Source of the DNA: Taxawa tesnikishii (nom. ined.)
Taxonomy: Eukaryota; Ascomycota; Dothideomycetes; Dothideales
NCBI GenBank assembly: GCA_030247885.1
Contig: JAPDRO010000004.1
Location: 496,001 to 560,000 of the forward strand
Length of the DNA: 64,000 nucleotides
Direction: 5' to 3'
The position numbers and the translations under genes were made by a program. Positions 1-11,908 of this stretch are shown one piece after another (position 1 is the first letter of the stretch; each line of letters begins with the position of its first letter). The notes beneath the pieces are model-generated. The model was not told where the DNA came from, did no database searches, and worked only from the letters and a program-made list of their open reading frames with translations.

Positions 1-116
1 AGCAGACCGATGGCGATGTATGCGCCGTGCACGACCAAGTGCAGAACTCCAAACTCCCAAATTCTTTCCCATGGTACAAGAGCCGTTATGATCGCGGGAG
101 CAGAGATTCCCTGTGG

Positions 117-781
<665 letters not shown>

Positions 782-1528
782 CTTCTGCATAGGCAAGCAG
801 AGAGGGCCGAGTTTTGTAGGGGTTGCCCCGCACTAGCGACACGTCCCGATGGACGAGGAAGGAGCGACTGTTGTGAGCTGCTGCTGCTGCTGTTGCCTGA
901 TGTGAATGTGATTGACGCGTCGCAAAGCGATTGCAGACCCGACCAGTGGGCGCAGAGCAATTGTAGGAAGACGGCTCTGTTGCAGTGCCAAGAGACCAGT
1001 GATCAACAGCAAGTATCGGTGCTGCCGAACCAGTGCTGGAGCGGTATGTAATGCGCGACTGAGGAATCCTCGTTGTTTTGGCCGGCAAGCTGCGTGGGTA
1101 TGTCTCGATTCGGCAAGAGACGCGCTTTCTGGCTCGGTTGCTGGCTCGGTTGCTGGTCTCCGAGGCTCGCTTATACGCTCGGGTGATGAGCCTGTGCGCT
1201 TGATCGGTTAGCTATCTAATCTCAATCTCCTTGTTCACCCCGTTGTCCTCCGTTCCGTTCCCCGCAACGGAAATGATTGACGGCGGCATGCGTGGCTTCT
1301 TGCTGTGGCTGATCGATCGCTCTCTAGTCGACTGCTTGCAATCCACCACGTCGCCCTTCTTCTTATCGTCCCCGTCCCTTCCACACCCCTTCACCTACCA
1401 AACACCTAGCAAGCAACCCTGGTCACTATATATCCTCGCTCTGCATCTGTCACACTCTGCATCTGACACACACTCTCTTCTCCTCCTCCTCACGTAGCGC
1501 ATACATCCGCCACGGCTGATCTCCCATC
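782..1528. other. Intergenic region between divergent cenH3 and derlin genes
   Basis: No coding signal that I trust. It must hold both promoters. The last 100 bases before the derlin ATG are pyrimidine-rich (CT tracts and CACACTC-type stretches), common in fungal 5' leaders. Confidence 0.5.
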
Positions 1529-2346
1529 ATGGCTGCTATTCTTGGTCCGGGAGACGGCGTACCGCTCGAGCAATGGTTCTTCGAGATGCCCACCTACACG
1601 CGCTGGTGGACCACGGCCGTCATATCCACCGGCCTCCTCGTCCAGTGCCATATCATCACTCCCTTCCAGCTCTTCTACAGCTTCCGCGCCGTCTTCCACA
1701 AGAGTCAGGTACGTCACCCACAATCGCAATCCGCGCGCAAAACAACACACCTTCGTTTGCGCACACCGGGCGCCAGATCCCAGCTAAACAGTCACCGCAG
1801 TACTGGCGCCTCTTCACCACCTTCGTCTATTTCGGTCCCCTGAACTTCAATCTCATCTTCCACATCTTCTTCATCCAGCGGTACGCGCGCATGCTCGAAG
1901 AATCCGCCGTCTCGCCCGCCCACTTTTCCTGGATGCTCGCCTACGCCGCCACCACAATCGTCTCACTCGCTCCCTTGTTCTCCGCCGCCTTCCTCGGCTC
2001 CACGCTCAGTAGCACCTTGGTCTATATCTGGAGCAGGAAGCACCCGGACATGCAGCTCAGTCTGCTGGGTCTGTTCGTCTTCAAGGCGCCGTGGTTGCCG
2101 TGGATCATGATTGCCTTGAGTGTCGTCTTGCATGGACAGTGGCCCAAGGATGAGCTGTGCGGCATGGTCGTCGGTCACATTTACTACTTCTTCAACGACA
2201 TTTATCCCGCCGCGCACAACGGCTCACGACCGCTCGATCCGCCCGCGTGGTGGAGGAGACTCTTTGAGCGGGAGCCGCTTGCTCCTGTCACCGACGGCGC
2301 TGTGGACAGGGATGTGGCCGCTGTCGCGGCGCCGCAGGTCCAGTAG
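1529..2346 (+). CDS. Derlin (Der1-like rhomboid pseudoprotease), 2 exons
   Basis: Exons 1529-1708 and 1801-2346 encode 241 residues; the 92-nt intron starts GTACGT and ends CCGCAG. Derlins sit in the ER membrane and help retrotranslocate misfolded proteins during ER-associated degradation. The family is recognised from the N-terminal amphipathic segment (EQWFFEMPTYTRWW), the Pro-Phe-Gln-Leu-Phe stretch of the first membrane helix, the WR motif in YWRLFTTFVYFG just after the intron, and four or more hydrophobic segments up to about residue 190. The tail is hydrophilic and ends AAPQVQ. The rhomboid catalytic Ser/His pair is not visible, as expected for derlins. I cannot separate Der1 from Dfm1 subfamilies; no clear SHP box for Cdc48 binding is seen. 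Confidence 0.9.
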
Positions 2347-3087
2347 TGTCGGCTTCATTTTTTATTTTTTTCGCTCTTCGTTTCTGCATTGGTTGGCGAG
2401 GCGTCTGGCGTACGTTTCTCCGGGATCTCGTTGATACCCTCATTGGATGGATACACATGCTCACATAGATGTCTTTTTTCCCCTGAACCAAGGCAGAGCA
2501 ATCCTTTGCTCCTCATCCTACATTTCTCAAGCCCATCTTCCTCAATTCGTGAAGCTTCTGCTGAGCACTGAAGACGTCATCACCACAGGAACATCCCGTC
2601 ACGCTACTGATTGACCGCTCTCTTTAATGTGGGTGGGACAACTGTCTCGCATCCACAGTCAATATTACCCCGACCAAGAACAACACCATTACCACTCCTG
2701 TTCATCCATGTTGGTTCCCAATGTTTTGATATCAGCTGCAAGTTGACCTTCAATGGGGACTGATGTTGCTTGCTTCCCAAGCGATATACACTCGTATGTA
2801 TAGAGGGATCTGGAATCCGAACCATCTGTGTTGGATATATATGAATTTCCGTGTTCATGTTATCTCATGCTATGCATCGCTTGCTTCCTGCCCTTTTCCC
2901 GCGTCATCAACATCAGCCCTTGCGCCTGCCGCGTCGCCCGCTCCGGTTGATCGAACGCCGAATGCTAGATTGCAAGTCCTCACAGCCTAGCTATTTGCTA
3001 TCAGCACGGGCCAATATATATTGTACGTAGGGCGGTTGATAAAGGCTTAAGAGAAAGGCGCAGTGTAAGCGTTGCAGGACAGGGGTC
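2347..3087. other. Intergenic, convergent 3' ends of derlin and malate dehydrogenase
   Basis: Nothing recognisable. The short ORFs in it have no family features. It should contain the two poly(A) regions. Confidence 0.5.
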
Positions 3088-4399
3088 TCACTTTGATGGT
3101 GGGTTCTGGATGAACTCGATGCCTTTGCTGATGTTGCCCTTGAGCCCGCTGTAGCAAGCCTGCAGCAGCTTCTTCTCGTAGTCGTTGGCCTTGGAAACGA
3201 CGTTCTCAATCCGCTTGGCACCCTCGGGCTGTGAACGTGTTAGCGATGTACTGGATGACCATTGATTGGCAAGCACGTACGCCGAGCTCGACTGGTGCGG
3301 AGAAGAACTCGCAACCGGTCTCCTTTTGGATCTCCTCACCGCCATCGACACCTGGCAGGTAGACGAAGGTTGGCTCCACGATGCCGCTCTCGCCCTTTGC
3401 GGCCTTGATGAGCTTCTCGGCGAAGCTAGAGTACTGTCAACAAACCCAGAACGCTGTTACTATCGTAGAACGTACCGGTAACCAGCGTAGGCCATGGAGA
3501 GGGTTGCAGAACCTGCACCATCCTTGGCCTTGACAACTTCGTCACCACCGAATTGCACGCCTATCGAGCTGTTAGTGTGATCATGACTCGACGGATAAAT
3601 TGCCACTCACGGTTGGTCAAAGCATCGAGCTTGTCCTGAGGGATGTCGACTGAAGGCTTGGCCTGGCTGAACAATGGAACAATGGTCTCGCCAGAGTGTC
3701 CACCAATGACTGGGATGACAGTCTTCTGGGGGTCCTTCTCGCCAGCAATCTCGGCCACGAAGGTCTCAGCACGGACGACATCGAGGGTGGTGACACCGAA
3801 GAGCTTCTTTGGGTTGAAGACGTTGGCCTTCTTCAGGACCTCAGCAGCGATTGGGACGGTGCTGTTGACTGGGTTGGAGATGACGAGAATGTAGGCGTTG
3901 GGGCAGTGCTCGGTGATGCCCTTGATCAGGTCGCGCACAATACCGGCGTTAATCTTGAAGAGGTCGTCACGGGTCATGCCCGGCTTGCCTGCTCTGTGTG
4001 TCAACACGGCTATCTCTTCAATTGCGGGGTGTTTGTCTTACGGGGAATGCCAGCTGGAATAACGACCATGTCGGCGCCAGTGAAGGCCTTCTTCATGCCA
4101 TCGTCTTTGGGAAGGAAACCTTCGATTTTCTGGAGCGCACTCAGGATCAAAGTTTCTTGCTCGTGCCTTAAGTGCTAGTGATCACTCACGGCAGGGGAGG
4201 AGATGTGAGAGAGGTCAGCAGCAACACCGGGGGTGTTGACCACATCGTAGAGGCTGAGGTTATCGACAAGAGGGCAAGACTTGAGCAGGAGGGACAGCGG
4301 CTGGGAACAACGGTGAGCTACATCACGATCCGGTAACCTGTTAAGCTCCAACCATACCTGTCCGATACCGCCAGAGGCTCCAGCAACGACGACCTTCAT
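3088..4399 (-). CDS. NAD-dependent malate dehydrogenase, 7 exons
   Basis: Exons 4399-4358, 4300-4190, 4129-4042, 3988-3611, 3560-3476, 3425-3281 and 3228-3088 join to 329 residues, the usual MDH length. It interconverts malate and oxaloacetate. The N-terminus [14 protein letters not shown] is the Rossmann GxxGxxG motif. [11 protein letters not shown] carries the substrate-binding arginines, and [11 protein letters not shown] holds the catalytic histidine. Every intron is 50-68 nt with GTAWGT, GTGAGT or GTACGT donors. From the ATG at 4399 there is no targeting peptide and no PTS1 tail (it ends NPPSK), so a cytosolic enzyme is expected. The frame stays open upstream to an ATG at 4546, which would add 49 Ser/Arg-rich residues; see findings. 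Its neighbour hapE is upstream on the same strand but 600 bp away. Confidence 0.95.
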
Positions 4400-5009
4400 A
4401 TTGGGAGATTGTGAGACTGAGATGCTTTGGGTAGATGAACACGAGCTGGTGCTTAGATCTCGAGGTAGGTGTACACGCGTGGAAGTGGAACGAAAGGGAT
4501 GTTGAGGTTGAGAGCGGACGAGTACACAGCAGATACTTTGTGACATCTACCCCTCCAATGCGGGCAGCAGACCCCGCCCCGACTTCCGTGGTTCTTGGAC
4601 GAACGATGCGTGACCAATCATTTGAGACCATCTTCCCGAACGCCGACCATCACCGTCCTCCGCACAACAAACACCACCTCCTCCCAGGCACGACGAACAC
4701 TTCATTCGCAACAGTCTCGACTCAGCCAACGCTGCATAAGGTGACGTTCCCGCAGACGTTGCCTTTGGCCCGAGGTCTCGGGAGAAGTCGGGCAGTGCAC
4801 CTTTGGAGCTCACGATAACGGCATTGCATCACGTCGACATGGTACTGTATGTGCATCTCTGATTCTGAAAGATTGAAGTCGATCACAACGCTCGACACAA
4901 TTTCTCCAACGCAATAGCCCATCTTTGCCCTGTCCACCAAAACGCCCATGGTCATCAATTTCGCGAAGACTTGGCTTGAGGTACACTCTGTCGTGCTGGG
5001 GTATCATGA
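4400..5009. other. Intergenic between hapE 3' end and malate dehydrogenase start
   Basis: Contains the MDH promoter and 5' leader. The only coding potential is the in-frame upstream extension of MDH (4400-4546). Otherwise nothing recognisable. Confidence 0.45.
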
Positions 5010-6199
5010 TTATCCTACGTCGTACTCCCTCTCGCCCTCAGCGTCATCCTCGCCAACTCCCTCGTGCTGAGTTTGGCGATAGTGCTGGTTGGGGTCAGCT
5101 CCCATAGACGGGTCTTGCATTCTTTGGGCGGGTGGGTATATCTGATGCTAGTCAGGGTCTCGAATCTTCGAATGAATGGTTGGATGAGACTTACGGATTG
5201 CTGTGGCATGCCATATGCTCCGGTGTACATGTTATGATCGAACATTTGAGGTTGTCCGTAGTTCGTGGCCGGTGCTGGCGGAGGATACATGCCTGTCTGG
5301 GTTTGATACTGTGTCTCTTGTGGCAACTGACCCATGCTACCATAATCTGGTGGCGCCATCTGATGCTGCTGTTCTGGCGCTGCAGCGGGTGGTTGCATGC
5401 CCGAAGGACCGGCAGTAGCTATCTGAGCATCAGGCACGGTGTACTGCGCCGAAGTGAACTCTGGCCTCCTCTTGTGCTGCGGCGTCGCGTCTTCTCTCGG
5501 TACAATATCGATCAGAAAGTCGAACATGTCGCTCTTGGCAAGGGCACTAGCAATGTCACTCCTCTGCAGAGTCCGTCTTTTGTTCTCCTCGGCGTGGATC
5601 CAGGCGCGCATCGTGAGTTCGGTGATGAAGATGTCGCATCCTTTGGCAAACAGGATTGGAGCTTCCGCCGAGATCATCTTGACTTCAGGGTCCGCCTTCA
5701 TAACCTTCTTTATGCGCGCCAATGGTAGTTGATGAAGCTTGTAGTCATGTTCTTCCGTTTCCAGTTTGGTGACTTGGTTTTGCCAATAGGTGTTCAAGAT
5801 GTCTCTGTACTGTCCGTTCAGTCCTTGTGACACCTGTGTTTGCGGTTAGTGCGGACACAGGGACAGCCGATTGTGAAGACACACGTTCGACCATTGGCCG
5901 GAGAAGGTCTCTGGTGGAGGAGCATGACCTGCTGCCGCGATCTGTATGCTCGCGCGTTAATCATCCGCTATTGTACGGTATTCATCTCAAGGGTAACCTC
6001 ACGGTTGAGCTTGCACCTGTAGCGCGTCAGCACACTTGTCGCGTCAATGGCAGAGTTGGTGACGCGTCTGGAAAGCTCGCAAGCACGTACCGTAGTGGCC
6101 GCCATGCGCGGTATCGTACATGGGCTGTCCATTCCTTCCATCGTACTTCTTCGGTTGCTGTTGCGCTGATCCTTGCATCGCGTAGCTGGACGGGTTCAT
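5010..6199 (-). CDS. hapE: CCAAT-binding factor subunit C (HapE/Hap5/NF-YC), probably 5 exons
   Basis: Proposed exons 6199-6091, 6016-6003, 5941-5885, 5833-5195 and 5141-5010 give 316 residues. The large exon holds the NF-YC histone fold (about residues 61-175): LPLARIKKVMKADPEVKMIS, APILFAKGCDIFITELTMRAW and RRTLQRSDIASALAKSDMFDFLIDIVPRE are nearly invariant in fungal Hap5/HapE. It dimerises with Hap3/HapC and, with Hap2/HapB, binds CCAAT boxes in the nucleus. The rest is Gln/Pro/Tyr-rich, and the C-terminal exon is acidic (EGVGEDDAEGER). The first exon (MNPSSYAMQG) is clear. The 14-nt second exon is inferred because it restores phase with good splice sites; the alternative is direct splicing to 5930, which drops that exon and a few alanines. 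Confidence 0.88.
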
Positions 6200-7235
6200 G
6201 ACCGCAGAATATCGAGCCGGCGGTAAGCGCTGTGTAGCGACAGCGGGCGATACGCGAGCGCGTCCACTGGGTCGCTAGATGGCACTGGTCACGGTACGGG
6301 TGTTACTGTTGGGACGGTATGAGGCGACCCAGCGGTGGGTGCAGGTCGTGTACTCGAGCCGAGTGGTGGATGTGGACGTGCTGCGACGCGCTGTGCGTCA
6401 GACATGCGGTCTGGGAGGAACAGAGACGTAAGCGGGGAGAAGAGGAGAGTGCTCCGGCAAGCGCTGCCATATGTAGCAGCCGACGCCATGGTTGTGCGAC
6501 ATACAGCCACGGGAACAGTGTGCGCTCTGGATGTTCTGTTTATTTACCTTGACGACAGCAGCGTGACGATGTTCTCTCTTCCAAGCTAGCAATAGGCTGA
6601 CTGCTTCGAGCGAATCGGGTGGCAGTTTCTTTCTCCAAGGGCTGGCGGGAGCTGGACCAACCAAGTAAAGCCAAAGCTCTGCCTCACAAAAGTAGTGTTT
6701 GCTTTGATAGGCCCGGCCACAAGAACGATGGGTACGTGCAGTGAACTGGTGTATTTGGGATGCCCCGGGTTTTACGCATGCTCTGGTACGTACGTGTGCG
6801 TGTACGTGTTTATAGACGAGACGAGTCACACTTGTCATCACATCTCCCCTGGAAGAACCTTCAGACAAGCCACCCGCCGATGCGCTGGCAGGCAGTGTAA
6901 GCCGTCGATTCCTGCTCTGTCCCTGCTCCAGCCCAGTGTAGGACAAGGGCGGTCTGGATCGCATGACGTGGGGTCCTGTAAAGACAGCAACAATCGCCTC
7001 AGACATCGGGCGGCAACGATCCCTTCGGAATCGTCTTCGTGATGTCGACGTCTTTGCGCTGCTCAAGGATCTCAAAGCAAATGCCAAGACGAGATGCGAG
7101 ATGCTTCGGCTGAACTGTCGTTGATCGTCCCGAAGCCCGAGCCCGGACCCAAACAGAAATTTGTCCTGAGCTTTGCAAGCTTCACATCTTTTGCAACCAC
7201 ACTGTTCCTGCTCCTGAGACGTAGACATATCCGTC
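6200..7235. other. Intergenic between divergent hapE and fcf2
   Basis: About 1 kb without a supported gene. The 303-codon minus-strand ORF crossing it has no family features and overlaps the fcf2 start in antisense. Both promoters should be here. Confidence 0.5.
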
Positions 7236-8290
7236 ATGAACGCGGACACGTCCTCTACGGAGACGTTGGGGAAGGAGAACCACTCCGAATTTGGCACAAG
7301 GCTCCCCATGCCGCAACCTCATCTTGACGGAGCAGAACCGCAGCCGCAGAGTGACGAGGATGGCGATGATCTGAGCGTCGAACAGCTTCAAGAGCTCCTC
7401 GCGCAAGCAGCGAAACGGCTGCGGAACAGAGACGCTACGTCGCTGACGGCCCAGGACAAACAGGCGCAAGTGCAAACACATTTTCCCAGGCTGAACACGG
7501 GAGGCATCGCCAAGCCTTATATTTCAACCAAAGGAGACGTAGCCCAGGCGGATTCTAAACGCTTGCTGCGAGAAAAGGATCGCGAGGCATCTGGTCAAAC
7601 ACGAAAGATCGAAGATCCTGTCGCGGTTAGGAAGAAGCTTGTTGAGGTACTGCCACGCTACATCCGCATACTATAAATCTACTGCTGACCAGCTTCACAG
7701 AATAAAAGGGCCACAACTGGCGAGAGCTGGTACAATTTGCCAAAAACGGATCTGACACCTGAACTGAAAAGAGATCTGCAACTCTTACACATGCGCAACG
7801 TCTTGGATCCTCAGAGACACTACAAGAAGACCAACGGCAAACTCAAGGCTCCTGAATACTCTCAAGTCGGTGTATGTACCAGCTCTCTCAAGCTTCTTGC
7901 ATGCCTATGAGGAAAATATTCCCATTTTCTTTTCTTGAGCAGAGTCCGGGCACCGTCTTGGCTGCCTTTCTGCACAACTGAGAGTTCTTTTATCATAGTT
8001 ACTCTGACGGCATATCAACCCCCAACTTTTTCCGTCTTGTTGTTGCTTGCTGAGCCTGTTGCTGACTTGGCGTGCAGACTGTAATCGAGGGTGCTACAGA
8101 ATTCTTTACTGGCAGAATACAGAACAAGGATCGCAAGCGGACCCTCGTCGAAGAAGTTTTGGCTGGGGAACAAGAGACGGGCCGGTTCAAAAACAAGTAC
8201 AATGAAGTCCAGACGAAGAAGACCAGCGGCAAGAAGGCATTTTACAAAGAACTCAAGGCCAAGAGGAGCGTGGGCGTCAAGAAGCGGTGA
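7236..8290 (+). CDS. fcf2: Fcf2-like pre-rRNA processing protein, 3 exons
   Basis: Exons 7236-7646, 7701-7871 and 8078-8290 encode 264 residues. Fcf2 belongs to the early 18S rRNA processing machinery in the nucleolus (SSU processome). The Fcf2 domain is seen in the last two exons: ESWYNLPKTDLTPELKRDLQLL, then MRNVLDPQRHYKK, then IEGATEFFTGRIQNKDRKRTLVEE, and a Lys-rich end with a KKAFYKELKAKR run. The N-terminal half is acidic and low-complexity (SDEDGDDLSVEQLQELL). The second intron is long for this window (206 nt) but has a GTATGT donor and a TGCAG acceptor and keeps phase. The start is the first ATG of the open frame. Confidence 0.9.
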
Positions 8291-8334
8291 AGAAGGCTTG
8301 GAGTTGCTGTTGTTCATTGAACAGGCATTGCTAT

Positions 8335-9477
8335 CTACAACCCGGAGACGATCTGCTGGACGAGCGACTGCATGTCAACTGCAGCTTCTCTGCCGGCTTC
8401 CAACACTTCTTCGTGGTTTGCCTTGCCTTTGCTAAGGTATGCATCGAGTTCCGCCCTGCTCATGCCTTGCAATGCAGGATCGTCGCCTCTTGCGACCGGT
8501 TGCAAAACGGCACTGTTGGTCACTAGGCTAAACGCCAGGATCCTGATACCCGAGTGTCGCGCGACGATAATTTCAGGAACAGTGGACATTCCGACCAGGT
8601 CAGCTCCGAGGCTATTCAGAAGACGACACTCGGCTCTTGTCTCATAGCTCGGTCCGCCTACGAACGCGTATACACCTTCGTGTAACCGGCGTTTGCTGTC
8701 AGAAGGACGAATCCCGTTCCAGATACGGTGTGCTCTCTGCCGCAGCTCGATGTCATACGCATCAGAAAGCGGTGGAAAGCGGACGCCGAAATCCTCAACG
8801 TTGGGTCCCCGCAAAGGGTGAAAGCCCACAAGGCCAGCAAGGTTCAAGTGGCTTAACCTGTGTGTCAGTACACTTCGTTGCAGTGGGTGGAGAAGGGAAT
8901 CTACGGACTCGTTCAACACTACAATATCCCCAACGCTGTAATCTGGGTTCAGGCCACCTGCTGCGTTGGTGACTGGGTTCCAGCGTCAGCACAACCGAAC
9001 AGCCACACGTGGCTCGGCGATTAACGTACCGATCATTGTCTCGACGCCCAGCACTTTGCAGACGCGGGTAGCGAAGGTCACGAGCTCCATAGTATGGCCC
9101 TCATAGAAACTGTAGATGGCTTTCCATGAGCACTTTTGCATTCCACTGTCCATCTCTCATGAATTGACTGACTGTGCTCTACCCAATAGCAGTACAACGG
9201 GCACTCCTGCCTCGCCCATGTAAGCAAACAGTAGTTGGCCCGCATGGCCTTGAACAGTGGTTTTCGGGAAATGCGGAATGTCTTTGTAGTCGATGGTATG
9301 CTTGACGTCTTCCCTGACGGTGTTGGCGATACCTCCTAATCCGGATCCGCACACGACTGCCACACGTGGTCGGTGTAGTTCTTCTGGTAGCTTTGATCGA
9401 ATGAATTCTGCGGCCTCTGTTGCTCTCTGAAACACACCAGGCGAAGGGGCACCTAAATGATCCGCAACGGCAGCCAT
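8335..9477 (-). CDS. pnp1: Purine nucleoside phosphorylase, 4 exons
   Basis: Exons 9477-9173, 9109-9030, 8972-8909 and 8851-8335 give 321 residues. The enzyme splits inosine or guanosine with phosphate in purine salvage. Family marks of the trimeric (class I) PNPs: VAVVCGSGLGG, the phosphate-binding RAHFYEGHT (rebuilt across the first intron), TNAAGGLNPDYSVGDIVVLND, then GVYAFVGGPSYETRAE and the TNSAV motif with GMSTVPEIIVARHSG before it. Introns are 57-63 nt; two donors are weak (GTCAGT and GTCCGT) but only these joins rebuild the conserved blocks. Frame intact. The gene is convergent with fcf2 (44 bp apart). Confidence 0.93.
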
Positions 9478-9956
9478 GACTGCAACAATTGTTGTTGAAT
9501 GCAAACGGATGTGGCTCGTTGGTGACTGATATAGAAAAGTGTGCCAAGACTCTAGCGGCAAGGTGAACTTTCGAAGCGCATGCGGACAGTTTGAGACACA
9601 TCGCATGTGAACAACAGCACTCCAAGCCATGGCTGCTCCATTATATCTGCGGTCGCCTTTTGGCCTCGCAAAGAGACTGAGGGTAAACTGCGCCGTTGCT
9701 CGTGTCAACAGAAAGGCCTGCTAACTGTTCGATCCCAGGTTGCATCCCCGAGATGCATACAGCCCATAGCACAATCACGAGGAGTTGGATACAAGTCACG
9801 GCAGCCATGGCACGGAGAACAATCGGCGGATCTACAGCAACATCGGGAAGAGGTAGCAACAGACTTTGACGAGTTCATGAGCGAAGCAGTGTCCGAGTAC
9901 GCCTTCTCTACTGTCCACATCTGATACACGGACGGCTAACCAACGTCTCCGTGCAG

Positions 9957-10600
9957 AGCCCGCGGCGTTACCCTCCCAGCCCGCGAACCCCGATTCCCGA
10001 CCGCCATTCAAAGAGAGTTGGCTGTCCTCCGCGCCCCCGATCTGTTCAACTCAACTACTTCAACCCCCTCAAGCGTGCACCTACCCACGGTGTGCCTTCC
10101 TGCGATCTTCAACTGCGCTCCTACAGCGTCCGGAACGTCGAATTCTTCGCCGACTTCGCTCTCCGCGCAGCTTACTACCTGAATCTTCCCGCCAAGGGGC
10201 CCATCCCCTCCCCAAGATTACCGAGCGCTGGACCGTACCGCGATCCAACTTCATCCACAAGAAGAGCCAGGAGAACTTCGAACGTATTACTCTGCGCCGA
10301 CTTATCCAGATTCAAGATGGGCATCCGGAGGTGGTGCAGATCTGGCTGGGATTCTTGCAGAAGTATGCGTACTACGGTGTCGGTATGAAGGCGAACGTGT
10401 GGGAGTACTCGAGTCTAGATGTGGGTAAGGAGATGGATGAGCAGGCGGAGAAGGTCAAGAGTAACGTCGAAGAGAAGTTCAGTTTGTTTGGTAAGAGGAA
10501 GGACTTGGCCGGCGAGGGGGATGTGGAGAGGTTGATGAACGATGAGGTCTTCAAGGGTGCAAGTGGTGCGTTTGCGCCGTTGGGTGGTGCGAAGATATAA
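9957..10600 (+). CDS. rsm10: Mitochondrial small-subunit ribosomal protein uS10m (Rsm10), frameshifted
   Basis: The frame from 9957 gives NPLKRAPTHGVPSCDLQLRS, then NVEFFADFALRAAYYLNLP; the -1 frame continues ITERWTVPRSNF, ERITLRRLIQIQDGHPE and YAYYGVGMKANVWEY to a stop at 10600. These are the standard blocks of fungal uS10m, a head protein of the mitoribosome small subunit. The break is at C4 (10205-10208): one more C restores a single frame. I treat it as a consensus error. The N-terminus is not solved: a TGCAG acceptor ends at 9956, and an upstream frame through FDEFMSEAVSEYAF (to about 9920) could be the first exon, but I find no convincing start with a presequence. Confidence 0.8.
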
Positions 10601-11370
10601 AGGGTGTAAGATCTAGAGTGGGAAAAGAAAACTGTATCATGTGCATTGGGAGGCGTAAGCTGACATGGATGGTATATCATGTCGGTTTCTTCCCGTTAAG
10701 ATTTCTTGTTGACGCTTCACGCTGCCACTTCGGATCCGTTGCAGCCGATGGGAACCTGCCTTTTCAAGATTCAGTCCGTCTACCCGATGAGGTGCTAGCA
10801 ATCTTAAGGCGTCAGCACAGCTATACGGTTTCTTTGTCTTCTCATAGTGATAGACATTGGCGTTGTTATGCTGCCTTGTATGTCAACCCCATCTATAAAG
10901 GGAAAGGAAATCTAGTATGATGACAGTATATGCTGTCGCAAACAACGGATTCTTACAGTCTAATGATACCATGTTCCACTTCGCGCTCTACATCCTCTTC
11001 TATGTCCGCCTCCACTCTCAGGGTGGTTATGTAGTTTAGCGAGCCAACTTCCCAAACTTTATCGATAAGGACGCAAGCAACTACACACTACTTCACCAAA
11101 CACATCACAAGATTCGGGATTACGTCTCAAAACCATCTTGCCTGGTGAGCGACCGGACGGAAATGCAGTAACTCATCAAGACTGGAGCTTCAAAGCATGA
11201 TCATCAGTATGTTCGTGAAGGAATGGGAGGACTACAACGAGGACTGGCTTGCTGGCTCTGCCCGTTGTAGTGATAGCAGATGCCCTGGGAGAATTAACCT
11301 GCGACTGGAGTTCCTCTAGCCCAACCCGTGAAGATATATTGATACTTATGCTGATCCCTGCCCTCATCAA
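10601..11370. other. Intergenic between rsm10 and tRNA-Ala
   Basis: No supported gene. Short ORFs only. Confidence 0.5.
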
Positions 11371-11470
11371 GGGCTTGTGGTCTAGCGGTATGACATCTTC
11401 TTAGCATCTGTCGTTTCTTAGCGTGGATACTGAGATGGAGAAGGTTCCGCGTTCGACTCGCGGCTAGTCC
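11371..11470 (+). tRNA. tRNA-Ala (anticodon AGC) with a 29-nt intron
   Basis: Arms read directly: acceptor GGGCTTG with CTAGTCC (one G-T pair and one T-T mismatch), D arm GTC/GAC, anticodon stem TCTTC with GGAGA, loop TTAGCA-T, variable AGGTT, and a perfect T arm CCGCG-TTCGACT-CGCGG. The intron is 11407-11435, inserted after position 37, the canonical place for nuclear tRNA introns. Box A (TGGTCTAGCGG) and box B (GTTCGACTC) for RNA polymerase III are present, and a T4 run follows 7 bases later as terminator. The acceptor-stem mismatch leaves some chance of a degenerate copy. Confidence 0.75.
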
Positions 11471-11908
11471 AGTACTTTTGCTGTTCGCCGTGCCTCGAGG
11501 AGAGCAGAACGTAGTTTAGAAAAGGATGAGTTGGTTGAGAACTGCTGCCGAGAGTGAGCTACGATGAGACCGAACTTTTGCCGTTCCTAAACGCTTGAAG
11601 AGACAATTTTTTCGTAGCAGAGAGGAGAATTTGCAATGGTCTCCAGTTTGTGGACGAGGCGGTTTTGTTGTTCCGTAGGTTTCTGGGAGGAAAACGAGAT
11701 AGGTATGATGTAGGAAGAAGGGCGGACATATTTGCTGCATTTGCCAATAGCTCTACCAACGCCGATGCCAAAGATTTTGCAAACGAGCACTGCAGTAATA
11801 ATGATGGGCTCAACCTTCACTGCCTTACCGGCATACTTGTACCATTATTCACATATATCATCTGCCAATCAACACTACCCCATTCATTGGCCGGGAGTAA
11901 CGTTGATC
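11471..11908. other. Intergenic between tRNA-Ala and DUF89 gene
   Basis: Probably promoter and leader of the DUF89 gene. A minus-strand reading frame here looks faintly protein-like but lacks an ATG (see rejected list). Confidence 0.4.

Noticed and set aside
6398-7309. 303-codon minus-strand ORF between hapE and fcf2
   Set aside because: No family feature, Arg/Ser-rich composition, and it overlaps the well-supported fcf2 start in antisense.
11587-11820. Minus-strand frame with a hydrophobic start (KVEPIIITAVLVCKIFG)
   Set aside because: It opens with GTG, has a stop just upstream, no ATG and no good acceptor to attach an earlier exon; possible relic but not supportable.
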